In this document: positions 1-8,442 of the stretch, piece after piece
Position numbering within the stretch: the first letter of the stretch is position 1
Layout: the number at the start of each line of letters is the position of its first letter
Source of the DNA: Streptomyces kurssanovii
GTDB taxonomy: Bacteria; Actinomycetota; Actinomycetes; Streptomycetales; Streptomycetaceae
Direction: 5' to 3'
NCBI RefSeq assembly: GCF_014649695.1
Contig: NZ_BMTN01000001.1
Coordinates: forward strand, 620,001-684,000
DNA: 64,000 bases
Made by a program: the position numbers and the translations under genes
Notes under the pieces: model-generated
Told to the model about the DNA's origin: nothing
Databases searched by the model: none
What the model saw: only the letters and a program-made list of their open reading frames with translations

Positions 1-359
1 TCAAGGCCGTCGACCCGGAGATGCTCCAGCTCTCCTCGACCATGGGGGCGAGCCCTTGGCAGACCTTCGTGAAGATCAGGATGCCCGCGTCCCTGCCGCA
101 TCTGTTCTCCGGCCTCAAGGTCGCGGTGACCCTCGCCGTGACCGGTGCGGTCGTCGGTGAGTTCGTCGGCGCCAACGAGGGGCTCGGCTACGTGATCCTC
201 CAGGCCAACGGAAACCTCGACACCCCCATGCTGTTCGCCGGCCTCCTCGTGATGTCCCTGATCGGCGTCGTCCTCTTCGTCCTCGTCGAGATCGCCGAGA
301 AGCTGCTGCTCCCGTGGCACGCGAGCCGCCGGGAGACCGGCGTCACCACCACCTACTGA
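1..359 (+). CDS. ABC transporter permease, NMT1/THI5-type importer (5' truncated by window edge)
   Basis: Only the C-terminal ~118 codons are present; the frame is open to the left edge (codons from position 3). The visible part carries the EAA-type cytoplasmic loop of binding-protein-dependent permeases (a Gly-Ala-Ser-Pro-Trp stretch followed by Pro-Ala-Ser-Leu-Pro) and two hydrophobic membrane helices. It precedes a substrate-binding lipoprotein and an ATPase in the same orientation, so it is the membrane subunit of that importer. Family knowledge suggests small organic substrates such as thiamine pyrimidine precursors, nitrate, sulfonates or taurine. The substrate cannot be read from this fragment. 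Confidence 0.85.
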   Translation, partial: KAVDPEMLQLSSTMGASPWQTFVKIRMPASLPHLFSGLKVAVTLAVTGAVVGEFVGANEGLGYVILQANGNLDTPMLFAGLLVMSLIGVVLFVLVEIAEKLLLPWHASRRETGVTTTY

Positions 360-402
360 CCGACCCCCGGGCACCGTTCCAAGTCGACGAGAAGGACCAG
401 CA

Positions 403-1425
403 ATGACTGCGCGCAGACTGCTTCTGACCGGCCTCGTACCGCTGCTCCTGGCCGCCACCGCCTGCGGCGGGGACGACTCCGGCACATCCACCAGCTCCTC
501 GGGGAAGAAGCTGGAGAAGGTGACGCTGACCCTCAACTGGTACCCGTACGGAGAGCACGCCCCGTTCTACTACGGCAAGCAGCAGAAGATCTTCGAGAAG
601 CACGGCATCGACCTCGACATACGCGCCGGCCAGGGATCGCAGAAGACGGTGCAGGCGACCGGCGCGGGGCAGACCGACTTCGGCTGGGCCGACACACCGG
701 CCGTGCTGTCCGGTGTCGACGCCGGTGTCAAGGTCAAGAGCCTCGGCGTCTTTCTCCAGACCACCCCGTCCTCGGTGCAGTTCTTCGAGTCGCAGAACAT
801 CAAGAGCCCCGCCGACCTCAAGGGCAGGACCATCGCGGGCACCGCCGGTGACGCCCTCTCCAAGACGTTCCCGATCTTCCTCAAGAAGAACGGCCTCGGC
901 GAGTCCGACGTCAAGGTCCAGAACACCGACCCGGCGGGCAAGATCGCCGCGGTGATCTCCGGCAAGACCGACGGCCTGCTCGGATACGCCAGCGACCAGG
1001 GCCCCACCATGCAGAACAAGGCCAAGAAGCCCGTCTCCTACCTCCGGTTCTCCGAGAACGGCCTGAACTTCTACTCCAACGGCCTCATCGCCGGCCAGAA
1101 GGTCCTCACCGGCAAGAAGGACCTCGCGCAGCGCATGGCCAAGGCGGTCAGTGAGTCCTTCGCGGCCGCCGAGAAGGCGCCCGAGCCGGCCGTGGCCTCG
1201 ATGGACGGCGCGAGCGAGCAGCTGCCGCCGAAGGAGGTGCTGGCCGAGCAGTTCGCCACCACGCTCACGCTGCTGCACACCGACGCGACCAAGGGCCTGG
1301 CCCCCGGTGTGAACACCGAGGCCGACTGGCAGCAGACCATCGACGTCTTCGCCGAGGCCGGACTGGTCGGCAGCCCCAAGGCCGTCGAGGAGTACTGGGA
1401 CAGCGCGACCGCGATGAAGGGATGA
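403..1425 (+). CDS. ABC transporter substrate-binding lipoprotein, NMT1/THI5-like
   Basis: 340 aa. A short basic N-terminus, a hydrophobic stretch and a lipobox ending Ala-Thr-Ala-Cys near residue 21 mark a lipoprotein. The mature part starts with the 'LNWYPYGEHAPFYYG' signature of NMT1/THI5-like binding proteins, in which the Asn-Trp/Pro-x-x-x-His-Ala-Pro-Phe-Tyr pattern lines the pocket and is best known from pyrimidine (HMP) and ThiY-type binders. It lies 43 nt after the permease and its stop overlaps the ATPase start (ATGA at 1422-1425), so translation is coupled. Likely substrate is a thiamine-precursor-like pyrimidine or another small heterocycle, by inference only. No TPP riboswitch can be checked because the operon start is outside the window. 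Confidence 0.88.
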   Translation: MTARRLLLTGLVPLLLAATACGGDDSGTSTSSSGKKLEKVTLTLNWYPYGEHAPFYYGKQQKIFEKHGIDLDIRAGQGSQKTVQATGAGQTDFGWADTPAVLSGVDAGVKVKSLGVFLQTTPSSVQFFESQNIKSPADLKGRTIAGTAGDALSKTFPIFLKKNGLGESDVKVQNTDPAGKIAAVISGKTDGLLGYASDQGPTMQNKAKKPVSYLRFSENGLNFYSNGLIAGQKVLTGKKDLAQRMAKAVSESFAAAEKAPEPAVASMDGASEQLPPKEVLAEQFATTLTLLHTDATKGLAPGVNTEADWQQTIDVFAEAGLVGSPKAVEEYWDSATAMKG

Positions 1426-2267
1426 CGATGCCCAGGAACACCACCGTGCGGGAGCCGGACGTGACGAACGACAGACAGGGCGGACCGTCCGCCACCACCC
1501 CGGCGGTCGGCATCAAGGACGTCGCCGTCCGCTTCCGCACCAAGAACCGCGATGTGACCGCGCTGACCGACGTCGATCTCGACGTCAGGGCAGGGGAGTT
1601 CGTCGCCATCGTCGGGCCGTCGGGCTGTGGCAAGTCGACCCTGCTCAAACTGGTCGCGGGGCTGCTCAAGCCGTCCACGGGCGATGTGCTCCTCGGCGGC
1701 GAGCGGGTGCGGGGGCCGCGCCACGACATCGGATACGTGTTCCAGCGCGCCGCCCTGCTGGAGTGGCGCTCCGCGCGCCGCAACATCCTGCTCCAGGCGG
1801 AGATGCGGAAGATGCCGGCCGAGCTCGGGCGCAGGCGCGCCGACGAACTCATCGCGACGACGGGGCTGAGCGGCTTCGAGGACGCCTTGCCGCACGAACT
1901 CTCCGGCGGTATGCAGCAGCGCGTCGCGCTGTGCCGCGCTCTGCTGCACGAGCCGCCCGTGCTGCTCATGGACGAGCCGTTCGGCGCGCTCGACGCGCTG
2001 ACCCGCGAGCAGATGAACACCGAACTCAACCGGATCTGGCGGGAGACCGGCACCACGGTGCTGCTGGTGACCCACTCGATCTCCGAAGCCTGCTACCTCG
2101 CCGACCGGGTGGTCGTGATGAGCGCCAGGCCCGGCACCATCACCGAGATCATCGACGTGGGACTGCCCGCGGAACGGGACTACACCGAGACGATGGGGCG
2201 GCCCGAGTTCCGCGAGGCCACCACCCACATCCGCGGCCTGCTCGGCGCGGCCTCCGCGCAGGACTGA
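1422..2267 (+). CDS. ABC transporter ATP-binding protein (nitrate/sulfonate/HMP-type importer)
   Basis: 281 aa. Walker A 'GPSGCGKST', signature 'LSGGMQQR', Walker B 'LLMDEPF' and a switch His in 'VTHS' are all intact, so an active ATPase is expected. The pattern matches the TauB/SsuB/ThiZ group. The ATG overlaps the stop of the binding-protein gene by four bases, and a strong hairpin follows 5 nt after the stop, so this is the last gene of a permease/binding protein/ATPase operon. The N-terminal ~30 residues are a non-conserved extension; an internal start is possible but the coupled ATG fits best. Confidence 0.92.
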   Translation: MTMPRNTTVREPDVTNDRQGGPSATTPAVGIKDVAVRFRTKNRDVTALTDVDLDVRAGEFVAIVGPSGCGKSTLLKLVAGLLKPSTGDVLLGGERVRGPRHDIGYVFQRAALLEWRSARRNILLQAEMRKMPAELGRRRADELIATTGLSGFEDALPHELSGGMQQRVALCRALLHEPPVLLMDEPFGALDALTREQMNTELNRIWRETGTTVLLVTHSISEACYLADRVVVMSARPGTITEIIDVGLPAERDYTETMGRPEFREATTHIRGLLGAASAQD

Positions 2268-2271
2268 CCAC

Positions 2272-2324
2272 GCGAGAAGGAGCCCCGCACCACCCATGGA
2301 GGGTGGTGCGGGGCTCCTTCTCGC
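2272..2324. terminator. Bidirectional hairpin terminator between convergent operons
   Basis: Perfect inverted repeat: 24-nt left arm 2272-2295, 5-nt loop 2296-2300, 24-nt right arm 2301-2324. It lies between the stop of the rightward ABC operon (2267) and the stop of the leftward TIM-barrel gene (2332), so it can serve both strands. There is no U-tract, which is usual for Streptomyces. Confidence 0.93.
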
Positions 2325-2331
2325 TGTGCGC

Positions 2332-3225
2332 TCAGTACCTGAGGTTCGCCAGGTGGGTGTAGCTGTTCTGCGCGGTGGCGAACGGGTCGGCCGGCGCGTC
2401 GTGCTCGACCAGCCACTGCTTCACACCGCCGCTGCGCGCGGTGTCGAACATCGCCGCGAAGTCCAGGACCCCGGAGCCGACGTCGGCGAACCCGCCGCTC
2501 GGCGCCATGTCCTTGACGTGCAGCGCCGGGAAGCGCCGGCGGTGTTCCACGAACAGGTCCTGCGGATCGCTGCCGCCGCCCTTTGCCGCCCAGTAGACGT
2601 CCAGCTCGAAGCCCACGAGCTCGGGGTCGGTCTCCCGCAGCAGGATGTCGTACAGGTTCTCGCCGTCCACCACCTGGTGGTCGGCGCCGTGGTTGTGGAA
2701 CAGCACCGGGCCGAGACCCGCGTTGCGGGCGGCGAGGCCCGCCTTGTTGAACTCCCGGGCCGCCTCACGGAATCCGGCCGGGGTGTGCATCGCCCCGGGC
2801 AGGCTCGGCACGACGATCCACCGTGCGCCGAGGGTGTGGGTGTCCTCGATGGCCCGCGGCAGTCCGCTGCCGCGCACGATGTCGTACCCCACATGTTCGA
2901 GGACCGCCCGCAGACCCGTCTCGTCGAGCATGGAGCGGATCGCGGCCGCGCTGTTCCCGTGCCGGCCGCTCACCCCGACCGTCGAGTAACCGATCTGCGC
3001 CAGCCGGGCGAGGGTCCCCTTGAAGTCCGCCGCCAGCGGGGTGCGCATGGTGTAGAGGTGCATGCCGATCCCGGCGGGCGGGATGCGGCGGAAGCGCTGC
3101 GCCGTCTCGGGAGCCGTCCCGTCCGCCGCGGCCGCGTACGAGAGCGGGCCTGCTGCGGTCGCCGCCGCGGCAGCGGTGGCGACGCCGAGTGCCCTGCCGA
3201 GGAATGCTCGTCTGGTGCCGTTCAT
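2332..3225 (-). CDS. Tat-exported sugar phosphate isomerase/epimerase-family TIM-barrel protein
   Basis: 297 aa from the ATG at 3225, which has AGAAGGG about 8 nt upstream. The N-terminus is a twin-arginine signal (TRRAFLGRA, then a long Ala-rich hydrophobic stretch ending near Tyr-Ala-Ala-Ala). The mature part is a xylose-isomerase-like TIM barrel (PF01261) with the expected metal ligands in order: Glu in VLEH, His/Asn/His in LFHNHG, Glu/Asp in GFELD, His in LHVKD and Glu in VEHD. Only 14 nt separate it from the upstream ThuA/dehydrogenase gene, so they form an operon. Family members act as isomerases or epimerases, and some act on 3-keto-sugars. Export plus the oxidase neighbour favours an extracytoplasmic reaction on an oxidised sugar, but the substrate is not shown by the sequence. 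Confidence 0.82.
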   Translation of the reverse strand: MNGTRRAFLGRALGVATAAAAATAAGPLSYAAAADGTAPETAQRFRRIPPAGIGMHLYTMRTPLAADFKGTLARLAQIGYSTVGVSGRHGNSAAAIRSMLDETGLRAVLEHVGYDIVRGSGLPRAIEDTHTLGARWIVVPSLPGAMHTPAGFREAAREFNKAGLAARNAGLGPVLFHNHGADHQVVDGENLYDILLRETDPELVGFELDVYWAAKGGGSDPQDLFVEHRRRFPALHVKDMAPSGGFADVGSGVLDFAAMFDTARSGGVKQWLVEHDAPADPFATAQNSYTHLANLRY

Positions 3226-3239
3226 TCGGATGTCCCTTC

Positions 3240-6200
3240 TCAACGGACGTCGATGCGGACGAAGCCGCTGGTCGTGTCGCCCTTGTCGTCGGTGACGGTG
3301 AGATGCGCGGTGTAGGCGCCCGGGCGGGCGTAGGAGTGTGTCGCCGTAGCGGTCTCCTCACCCGCGGGCCGGGTGTTGTCGCCGAAGTCCCAGTGATAGG
3401 AGGCGGCGGTGCGGCCCTCGGGCAATTTCACGTTGCCGGTCAGCCGCACGGTGAGCGGCGCGCTGCCCGTGGCCGGAGTGGCGGCGACCGTGACGGCCGC
3501 ACCCTGGCGCTTCTCCACCCCGTGGCCGTTGAAGTGCAGCCAGTCGACGGCGAAGAGGTCCGGCTTGTCGGCACTCCAGTCGGGGTTGGTGAAGACGGCG
3601 TACAGCTTCATCGTGCCGCCGGGGTCCGTCAGCGTCGTCGTCGGGGAGACGATGTCGCCCCAGCCGCCCGTGGCCGGGACGGTGACCTTGCCGAGCAGTT
3701 CACCGGTCGGGGATCCGGCCCGGAACTCGATACTTCCGCCGATGCCGCCGGAGGCCGCACCCACGGTCACCGAGTCGATGCCCTTGAGGCTGACGGGGTC
3801 GAAGCTGATCCAGTCGCCGTGCTCGATCTCGGTGAGCCGCTTGCCGCCGGAAGCGTCGCCCCGGCTGCCCACGACGGCTCCTTGGTTCGCCCCACCGGTC
3901 GACGTCATGTGCTCGGCCTCGCGGAAGGCCGTGCGCAGGGTCAGCGAGGCGGACCCCGTGAGGTCGGGCACGCCCGGTGCTCCCTCGTCCTCGTACTGCG
4001 CGGTGATGCCGTAGTAGAGGTTCTGGCCGGGACCGTGGCTGTCACCGGCGTCGGTCGTGATCTCGCCGGCGCATCCCGTGTAGTTGTCCAGAGGGTGGAG
4101 ATGGGAGTCGTGGCCGAGCTGCGACTGGACGACCACCCGCGAGCAGTCGATCCCCTGTCCGTCCTCCTTGTCCTTGACCTTCACGGTGAAGGGGATGGTG
4201 TCGCCGAAGCCGAACATCCCGCCGTCCGGAGGCTGCTGGATGGTGACCTGCGGCCGGGTGTTGCCCACGGTGATGTCCTGGACGGCCAGCCCGGTGAGTC
4301 CTCCGGGGCCGGTGACGGTGAGCCGGGCGGTGAAGCGGCCCTTCTCCTGGTACACGTGGGTCGGGTTCGCCTCGGTCGAGTCGGTCGTACCGTTCCCGTC
4401 GAAGTCCCAGGCGTAGCCAACCGGCTCGTCGTCGGGCAGCCCGGAGCCTTCGCTGGAGAACGCCACGGTCAGCGGCACGGAACCGCTGTCCGGCGTGGCT
4501 GTGGCCTTGGCGTCCGGCAGCCGATTGTCGCCGACGTGGTCGATGCGGTAGATACCGGAGCCCTCGTTGCTGCCGCCGCGTCCGGTACCGCTGCCGAGCC
4601 CGAAGTCGATGACGTACAACGCGCCGTCCGGGCCGAAGTCGGCGTCGAAGGGCTGGTTCCACGCCATGTCGCCGAAGACGGGGTTGATCGAGTGCAGGTC
4701 CCCCGCCTTTGCCGGGGCGAAGCGCGGGTCGGTGAAGGTCTGGTCCTGCTGCTGGATGGAGAAGGTCTTGAACCACTTACGGGTCAGTTCGTAGGTGAAC
4801 CACTTGCCGTCGAAGGCCGCGGGGAACTTGCCCTGGTAGGTGTTGGCCTCGTCGTGGTCGTAGACCGGTCCGCTCATGGGGCCACCGCCGCCAGTGCCGA
4901 GCTCGGGGAACCGGGGGGAGGCAGAGTACGCGTACCAGACGGTGGCCGGCTGGGCCGGCGGCAGGTCGGTGAGGCCGGTGTTGTTCGGCGAGTCGTTGAC
5001 CAGGTCGGCGCAGTCGAACTTCGGGCCGGACGTCCCGGTCGCGAAGTCGTAGTCGTTGAACGGGGTGTTGTCGCCCACGCAGTACGGCCAGCCGAAGTTG
5101 CCCGCCTTGGTGATGCGCGTGTATTCGACGGTGCCCTCGGGGCCGCGGTCCGGGTCGGCGGCGCGGGCGTCCGGGCCGTAGTCCGCGACCATCAGCGCGC
5201 CGCTGTCCGGGTCGGTGGTGATCCGGAACGGGTTGCGCATACCCATCGCGTAGATCTCGGCACGCGTCTTCTCCGTGCCGGGGGCGAACAGGTTGCCCTC
5301 GGGCACCGCGTACGTGCCGTCGTCCTTGGGCGTGATGCGCAGGATCTTGCCGCGCAGGTCGTTGGTGTTGCCGGAGGTGCCCTGGGCGTCCCAGGCGCGG
5401 CGGCCCTCACGCTCGTCGATCGGTGCGAAGCCGTCGGACGCGAACGGGTCGGTGTTGTCGCCGGTGGCGATGTAGAGGTCGCCGTGCTTGTCGAACGCGA
5501 TCGACCCCGCCATGTGGGAGTTGGCCCGTCCTTCGCCCCGCAGGGTCGGGACGGTCAGCAGCCGCTTCTCGGACGCCGGGTCGATGGTGTTGCCGGTGAC
5601 GGTGAAGCGGGAGAGGTTCAGCCGCTTCTCGGTCTTGTCGGAGTTCAGCAGGTAGAGCCAGTTGTTCTCGGCGAAGCCGGGGTCGAGGGCGAGTCCCAGC
5701 AGTCCGTCGGACTGGCTGGTCATCTCGGGGGTGTATTCGAAGTCGAGCACGGTGGTGACCTTGAGCGTCGACTGGTCGATCACCTTCACCTTGCCGGTGC
5801 GCTCGATGAAGAAGACGCGGCGGTCGGGAGCCACCGCCAGCTCGAACGGGTCGGCGAGGTCGCTGGTGGCGAGCGGTGTCCGCTGGAAGGCGCCCGTCTT
5901 CGTCGCGGTGCAGTCCCCGGGCTTGTTGCCCGCGGCCCACTGGATGCCGCCGAGCAGGTGCTTCAGGAAGTCCGGCTCCTGGAAAGCCGACTTGGCGTGG
6001 CCGCCGGCGGTGAACCAGGAACGTCCGCCGTCGTAGTTCTGGCACCACGACCACGGGTGGTCGACGCCCTCGTCGAGGCCGGTGATCCCGTCGCGCACCT
6101 TGATCTGGGCGAGCGTGTGGACCTTGCCGGTCGGGTTGGTGCGCCAGTTGTACCACTCCTCCGTGCGCTCCCAGAGCTCGGGAAGGCCCTCGGTGGAAGG

Positions 6201-6776
6201 GTGTGACGGGTCCAGCACCTTGATCCGGCCCGTCTGTACGGCCGGGTGCTTGTCGAAGATGGCGCCGACCAGGCCCTCGTACCAGCCCCAGTCGCGTTCG
6301 CTCGCGGAGGCGGCGTGCAGACCGACCCAGCCGCCGCCGCCGCGGACGAACTTCTGGAGTGCGGCACGCTGCGCCGCGTCCAGCAGATCGCCGCTCTCCG
6401 GTGTGGAGTTGGTGTTGTTGAAGACGATCGCCTGGAAGCGGGCGAGGTTCTCGTCGGTGAAGGCGGTGGCGTCGTCGGTGGCTTCGACCTCGAAGCCGTT
6501 CTCGCTGCCGAGCTTCTTGATCGCCTCGATGCCCGCGGGGATCGAATCGTGGCTGAAGTTGGTGACCTTGGAGAAGACGAGCACGCGATAAGGCGCCGCC
6601 TCGGCGCGGGGCGACAGGGTCACCCCGAGCCCGAGAAGCAGCGCCAGCAGTGCGGTGATGACGGGGACGGGCGACAGGGCGTTGCGACGTGCTCCCGGCC
6701 GTCCGGACGCCGGCGGCCGTTGCGGCCGTTGTGGGTGTTGTGGGTGTCCGGGCGGTTCTTGTCGAAGACTTCTCAT
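3240..6776 (-). CDS. Secreted multidomain ThuA / glucose-sorbosone dehydrogenase / PKD / CBM6-like protein
   Basis: 1178 aa. A Sec-type signal has its hydrophobic core at residues ~35-55 and a likely cut after Ala-Glu-Ala near 60. Domains in order: ThuA-like (~62-290, begins 'RVLVFSK' with conserved Gly-Gly-Trp-Val-Gly-Leu-His), PQQ-type glucose/sorbosone dehydrogenase beta-propeller (~305-770, with 'GLLGLALDP', 'GEGRANSHMAGS' and 'MGMRNPFR' type motifs), PKD (~775-865), an Ig-like linker, a carbohydrate-binding CBM6-like module (~985-1095) and a second PKD (~1098-1178). The combination suggests an extracellular enzyme that docks on polysaccharide and oxidises sugars, with the downstream TIM-barrel protein acting next. 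A perfect 14-bp palindrome lies ~32 nt upstream. The cofactor and substrate are inferred from family only. Confidence 0.87.
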   Translation of the reverse strand: MRSLRQEPPGHPQHPQRPQRPPASGRPGARRNALSPVPVITALLALLLGLGVTLSPRAEAAPYRVLVFSKVTNFSHDSIPAGIEAIKKLGSENGFEVEATDDATAFTDENLARFQAIVFNNTNSTPESGDLLDAAQRAALQKFVRGGGGWVGLHAASASERDWGWYEGLVGAIFDKHPAVQTGRIKVLDPSHPSTEGLPELWERTEEWYNWRTNPTGKVHTLAQIKVRDGITGLDEGVDHPWSWCQNYDGGRSWFTAGGHAKSAFQEPDFLKHLLGGIQWAAGNKPGDCTATKTGAFQRTPLATSDLADPFELAVAPDRRVFFIERTGKVKVIDQSTLKVTTVLDFEYTPEMTSQSDGLLGLALDPGFAENNWLYLLNSDKTEKRLNLSRFTVTGNTIDPASEKRLLTVPTLRGEGRANSHMAGSIAFDKHGDLYIATGDNTDPFASDGFAPIDEREGRRAWDAQGTSGNTNDLRGKILRITPKDDGTYAVPEGNLFAPGTEKTRAEIYAMGMRNPFRITTDPDSGALMVADYGPDARAADPDRGPEGTVEYTRITKAGNFGWPYCVGDNTPFNDYDFATGTSGPKFDCADLVNDSPNNTGLTDLPPAQPATVWYAYSASPRFPELGTGGGGPMSGPVYDHDEANTYQGKFPAAFDGKWFTYELTRKWFKTFSIQQQDQTFTDPRFAPAKAGDLHSINPVFGDMAWNQPFDADFGPDGALYVIDFGLGSGTGRGGSNEGSGIYRIDHVGDNRLPDAKATATPDSGSVPLTVAFSSEGSGLPDDEPVGYAWDFDGNGTTDSTEANPTHVYQEKGRFTARLTVTGPGGLTGLAVQDITVGNTRPQVTIQQPPDGGMFGFGDTIPFTVKVKDKEDGQGIDCSRVVVQSQLGHDSHLHPLDNYTGCAGEITTDAGDSHGPGQNLYYGITAQYEDEGAPGVPDLTGSASLTLRTAFREAEHMTSTGGANQGAVVGSRGDASGGKRLTEIEHGDWISFDPVSLKGIDSVTVGAASGGIGGSIEFRAGSPTGELLGKVTVPATGGWGDIVSPTTTLTDPGGTMKLYAVFTNPDWSADKPDLFAVDWLHFNGHGVEKRQGAAVTVAATPATGSAPLTVRLTGNVKLPEGRTAASYHWDFGDNTRPAGEETATATHSYARPGAYTAHLTVTDDKGDTTSGFVRIDVR

Positions 6777-6807
6777 GGCGCTCCCGGTGCTGGTAGGGCT
6801 GCGGGTT

Positions 6808-6821
6808 AGAAAGCGCTTTCT
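6808..6821. promoter_or_regulatory. LacI/GntR-type operator palindrome upstream of the ThuA-dehydrogenase operon
   Basis: AGAAAGCGCTTTCT is a perfect 14-bp palindrome 32 nt before the start codon at 6776. Centre-CG palindromes of this form are typical LacI-family operators. It differs from the TGAAATCGATTTCA-like sites found at 50.5 and 58.7 kb, so a different, unlinked regulator is likely. Confidence 0.7.
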
Positions 6822-6932
6822 GAGTACGCCGGACAGCGTAGGTTCAGCCGTCGTGAGGGGTCAATGGGTCGGAAGCGTGCAGTGTGGCGCGGCAGTTGGG
6901 CCGCTGTCGGTGGCAGCGCTTACGGTGGTGCC

Positions 6933-7298
6933 ATGGCCACGGCCGACGACGTACGCAGGATCGCGCTCGCCCTCCCAGGGGCGATCGAGAAGCTCGCCTG
7001 GGGCATGCCCACCTTCCGGCTGGAGCCCCGCGGCCGGATCTTCGCGTCGCTGGCCGGCGACGACCGGGTCATGGGCGTGAAGTGCCCGAAGGAGGACCGC
7101 GCCGAGCTGATCGCCGCGGAGCCCGCCAAGTTCTTCCTGCGCGAGGGTCATGACGACCACTACGCCTGGCTGCGGGTGCGGCTCGAAGCGCTGGACGACG
7201 AGGAGGAGCTGTACGCGATCCTGCTCGACTCATGGCGCCAGGCGGCCCCGCGCAAACTGCTCGACGCGCACCCGGAGCTGGCGCCCCCGCGGCCCTGA
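6933..7298 (+). CDS. MmcQ/YjbR-family small protein
   Basis: 121 aa. The start is the ATG at 6933 (MATADDVRRIAL); in-frame codons further upstream encode an unlike, non-conserved leader. The pattern ALALPGAIEK...WGMPTFR near the start and ...DDHYAWLRVRL later matches the MmcQ/YjbR (CyaY-like fold, DUF419-type) family, common small cytoplasmic proteins of unknown biochemical role sometimes described as DNA-binding. It is monocistronic and divergent from the sugar-oxidation operon. Confidence 0.8.
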   Translation: MATADDVRRIALALPGAIEKLAWGMPTFRLEPRGRIFASLAGDDRVMGVKCPKEDRAELIAAEPAKFFLREGHDDHYAWLRVRLEALDDEEELYAILLDSWRQAAPRKLLDAHPELAPPRP

Positions 7299-7425
7299 CG
7301 GCGGGGCCCTGTGGTTGGGCCGACCTGGGCGGGCGGCGGAGCTCCGACGCCTGCCCCGCGGCGCCGTGCGCAAGCTTGGACACTGCCACCGGTCCTGTGC
7401 CGGGGCCGATGGCTAGGCTCAAGGC

Positions 7426-7896
7426 GTGAGTGACTACTACGACCTGTTCCTGACGGCCGACCTGTCACCGGACCTGTCCGAGCCGGCGCTCCAGGAGGTC
7501 AGGTGGCTCCTGGGGCAGGCCGAGATGCCCTCGGCGCCGAGCTCTGCCGACTGGAAGACCTGGGGGTACCCCTGGCAGGTCTTCGCCGCCGGTTCGGCGA
7601 GTCATGCGTTCGAGGGGGCGGACGTCTCCCTGTTGGTGCCTGCTGTGGACCGGCCCGATCGCGACGGCGGTGTTCCGTGGGCCCTGACCGTCCGGATCTG
7701 CGTCCACGAGGACGAGTTCGGGGTGGTCATGGAGGTCGTCGAATGGCTGCTTCGGCACGCGACCACGGAGGGATGGGCCGGATTCGTCAGGGACACCGCC
7801 TCGGGGGACGTCCGGCACATCGTGCGCCACCACGGTGGGTTCGACCTCGTCGACGTCAGAAGTGCTGAGAAGCGGTTCCAGATCTCATGGTCATAG
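7426..7896 (+). CDS. Hypothetical protein
   Basis: 156 aa from a GTG start. Acidic, with no signal peptide, membrane segment or motif that I recognise. It starts MSDYYDLFLTADL and has several aromatic and His residues near the C-terminus. Codon use matches the neighbours. It stands alone between two intergenic stretches. No function assigned. Confidence 0.65.
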   Translation: MSDYYDLFLTADLSPDLSEPALQEVRWLLGQAEMPSAPSSADWKTWGYPWQVFAAGSASHAFEGADVSLLVPAVDRPDRDGGVPWALTVRICVHEDEFGVVMEVVEWLLRHATTEGWAGFVRDTASGDVRHIVRHHGGFDLVDVRSAEKRFQISWS

Positions 7897-8442
7897 CGAC
7901 GGCTTGCCCCCTCTCCCGGGGCCATGGGGCCCGCGGCCCTTTCTCGGCGCAAGCTCGACACGCGGCCATGGCCGCACTCCGCGTTCCGCCTGCCGTCCGC
8001 GAACACGCTCGGCGACAGGCCCTGGCGGGGCGCCGACTCGCCGAGTAGTGACAGCCGCACGGCAGTTCCGCGTACCGATCCCGGAAGGTGTGGGACGAAC
8101 AGGTCCCCGTCGGATGATCCCCCGGCGGTATGGGCATGAGCCAAGGGCGTCCCGGTAGCTCGGGGATGCCAACCGCGCCGCGCGGTGCCGGGAGGCCATG
8201 GATCGTTGTGATTCGTGCCCGGTCGGGCGGCGGGGCGCACGGGTCCGCGTGGGGTTCCACGTGCGCCGACGGGTCACCGGGGGCCGTGCCCGGGGCGTGG
8301 GCGCTGAGCGCGGTGAGCATTGCGGGCCGGATGGACGCGGGGCCGGTGCCCCGGTCGGGTGAGCGGGCGCCCCGGGCAACCGCTTCCCCCGGCGATCGGG
8401 TAGGGATCGCCCGCCGTTCCACGACGCCGGGAGGACCCGCCC
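7897..8442. other. Intergenic stretch, no supported gene
   Basis: About 545 bases without a gene I can support. The open frames here overlap on both strands, use atypical Arg/Pro/Gly-rich codons and show no family signature or convincing ribosome site until GGGAGGACC just before 8443. It presumably holds the promoter of the L,D-transpeptidase-like gene. Confidence 0.5.

Noticed and set aside
3-2267. Thiamine riboswitch control of the NMT1/THI5-like importer
   Set aside because: The operon start is outside the window, so no leader can be inspected; no TPP-type element is present in the visible part.
7856-8422. Candidate genes on either strand in the 7.9-8.4 kb gap
   Set aside because: Mutually overlapping frames of atypical composition without motifs, start sites or conserved neighbours.
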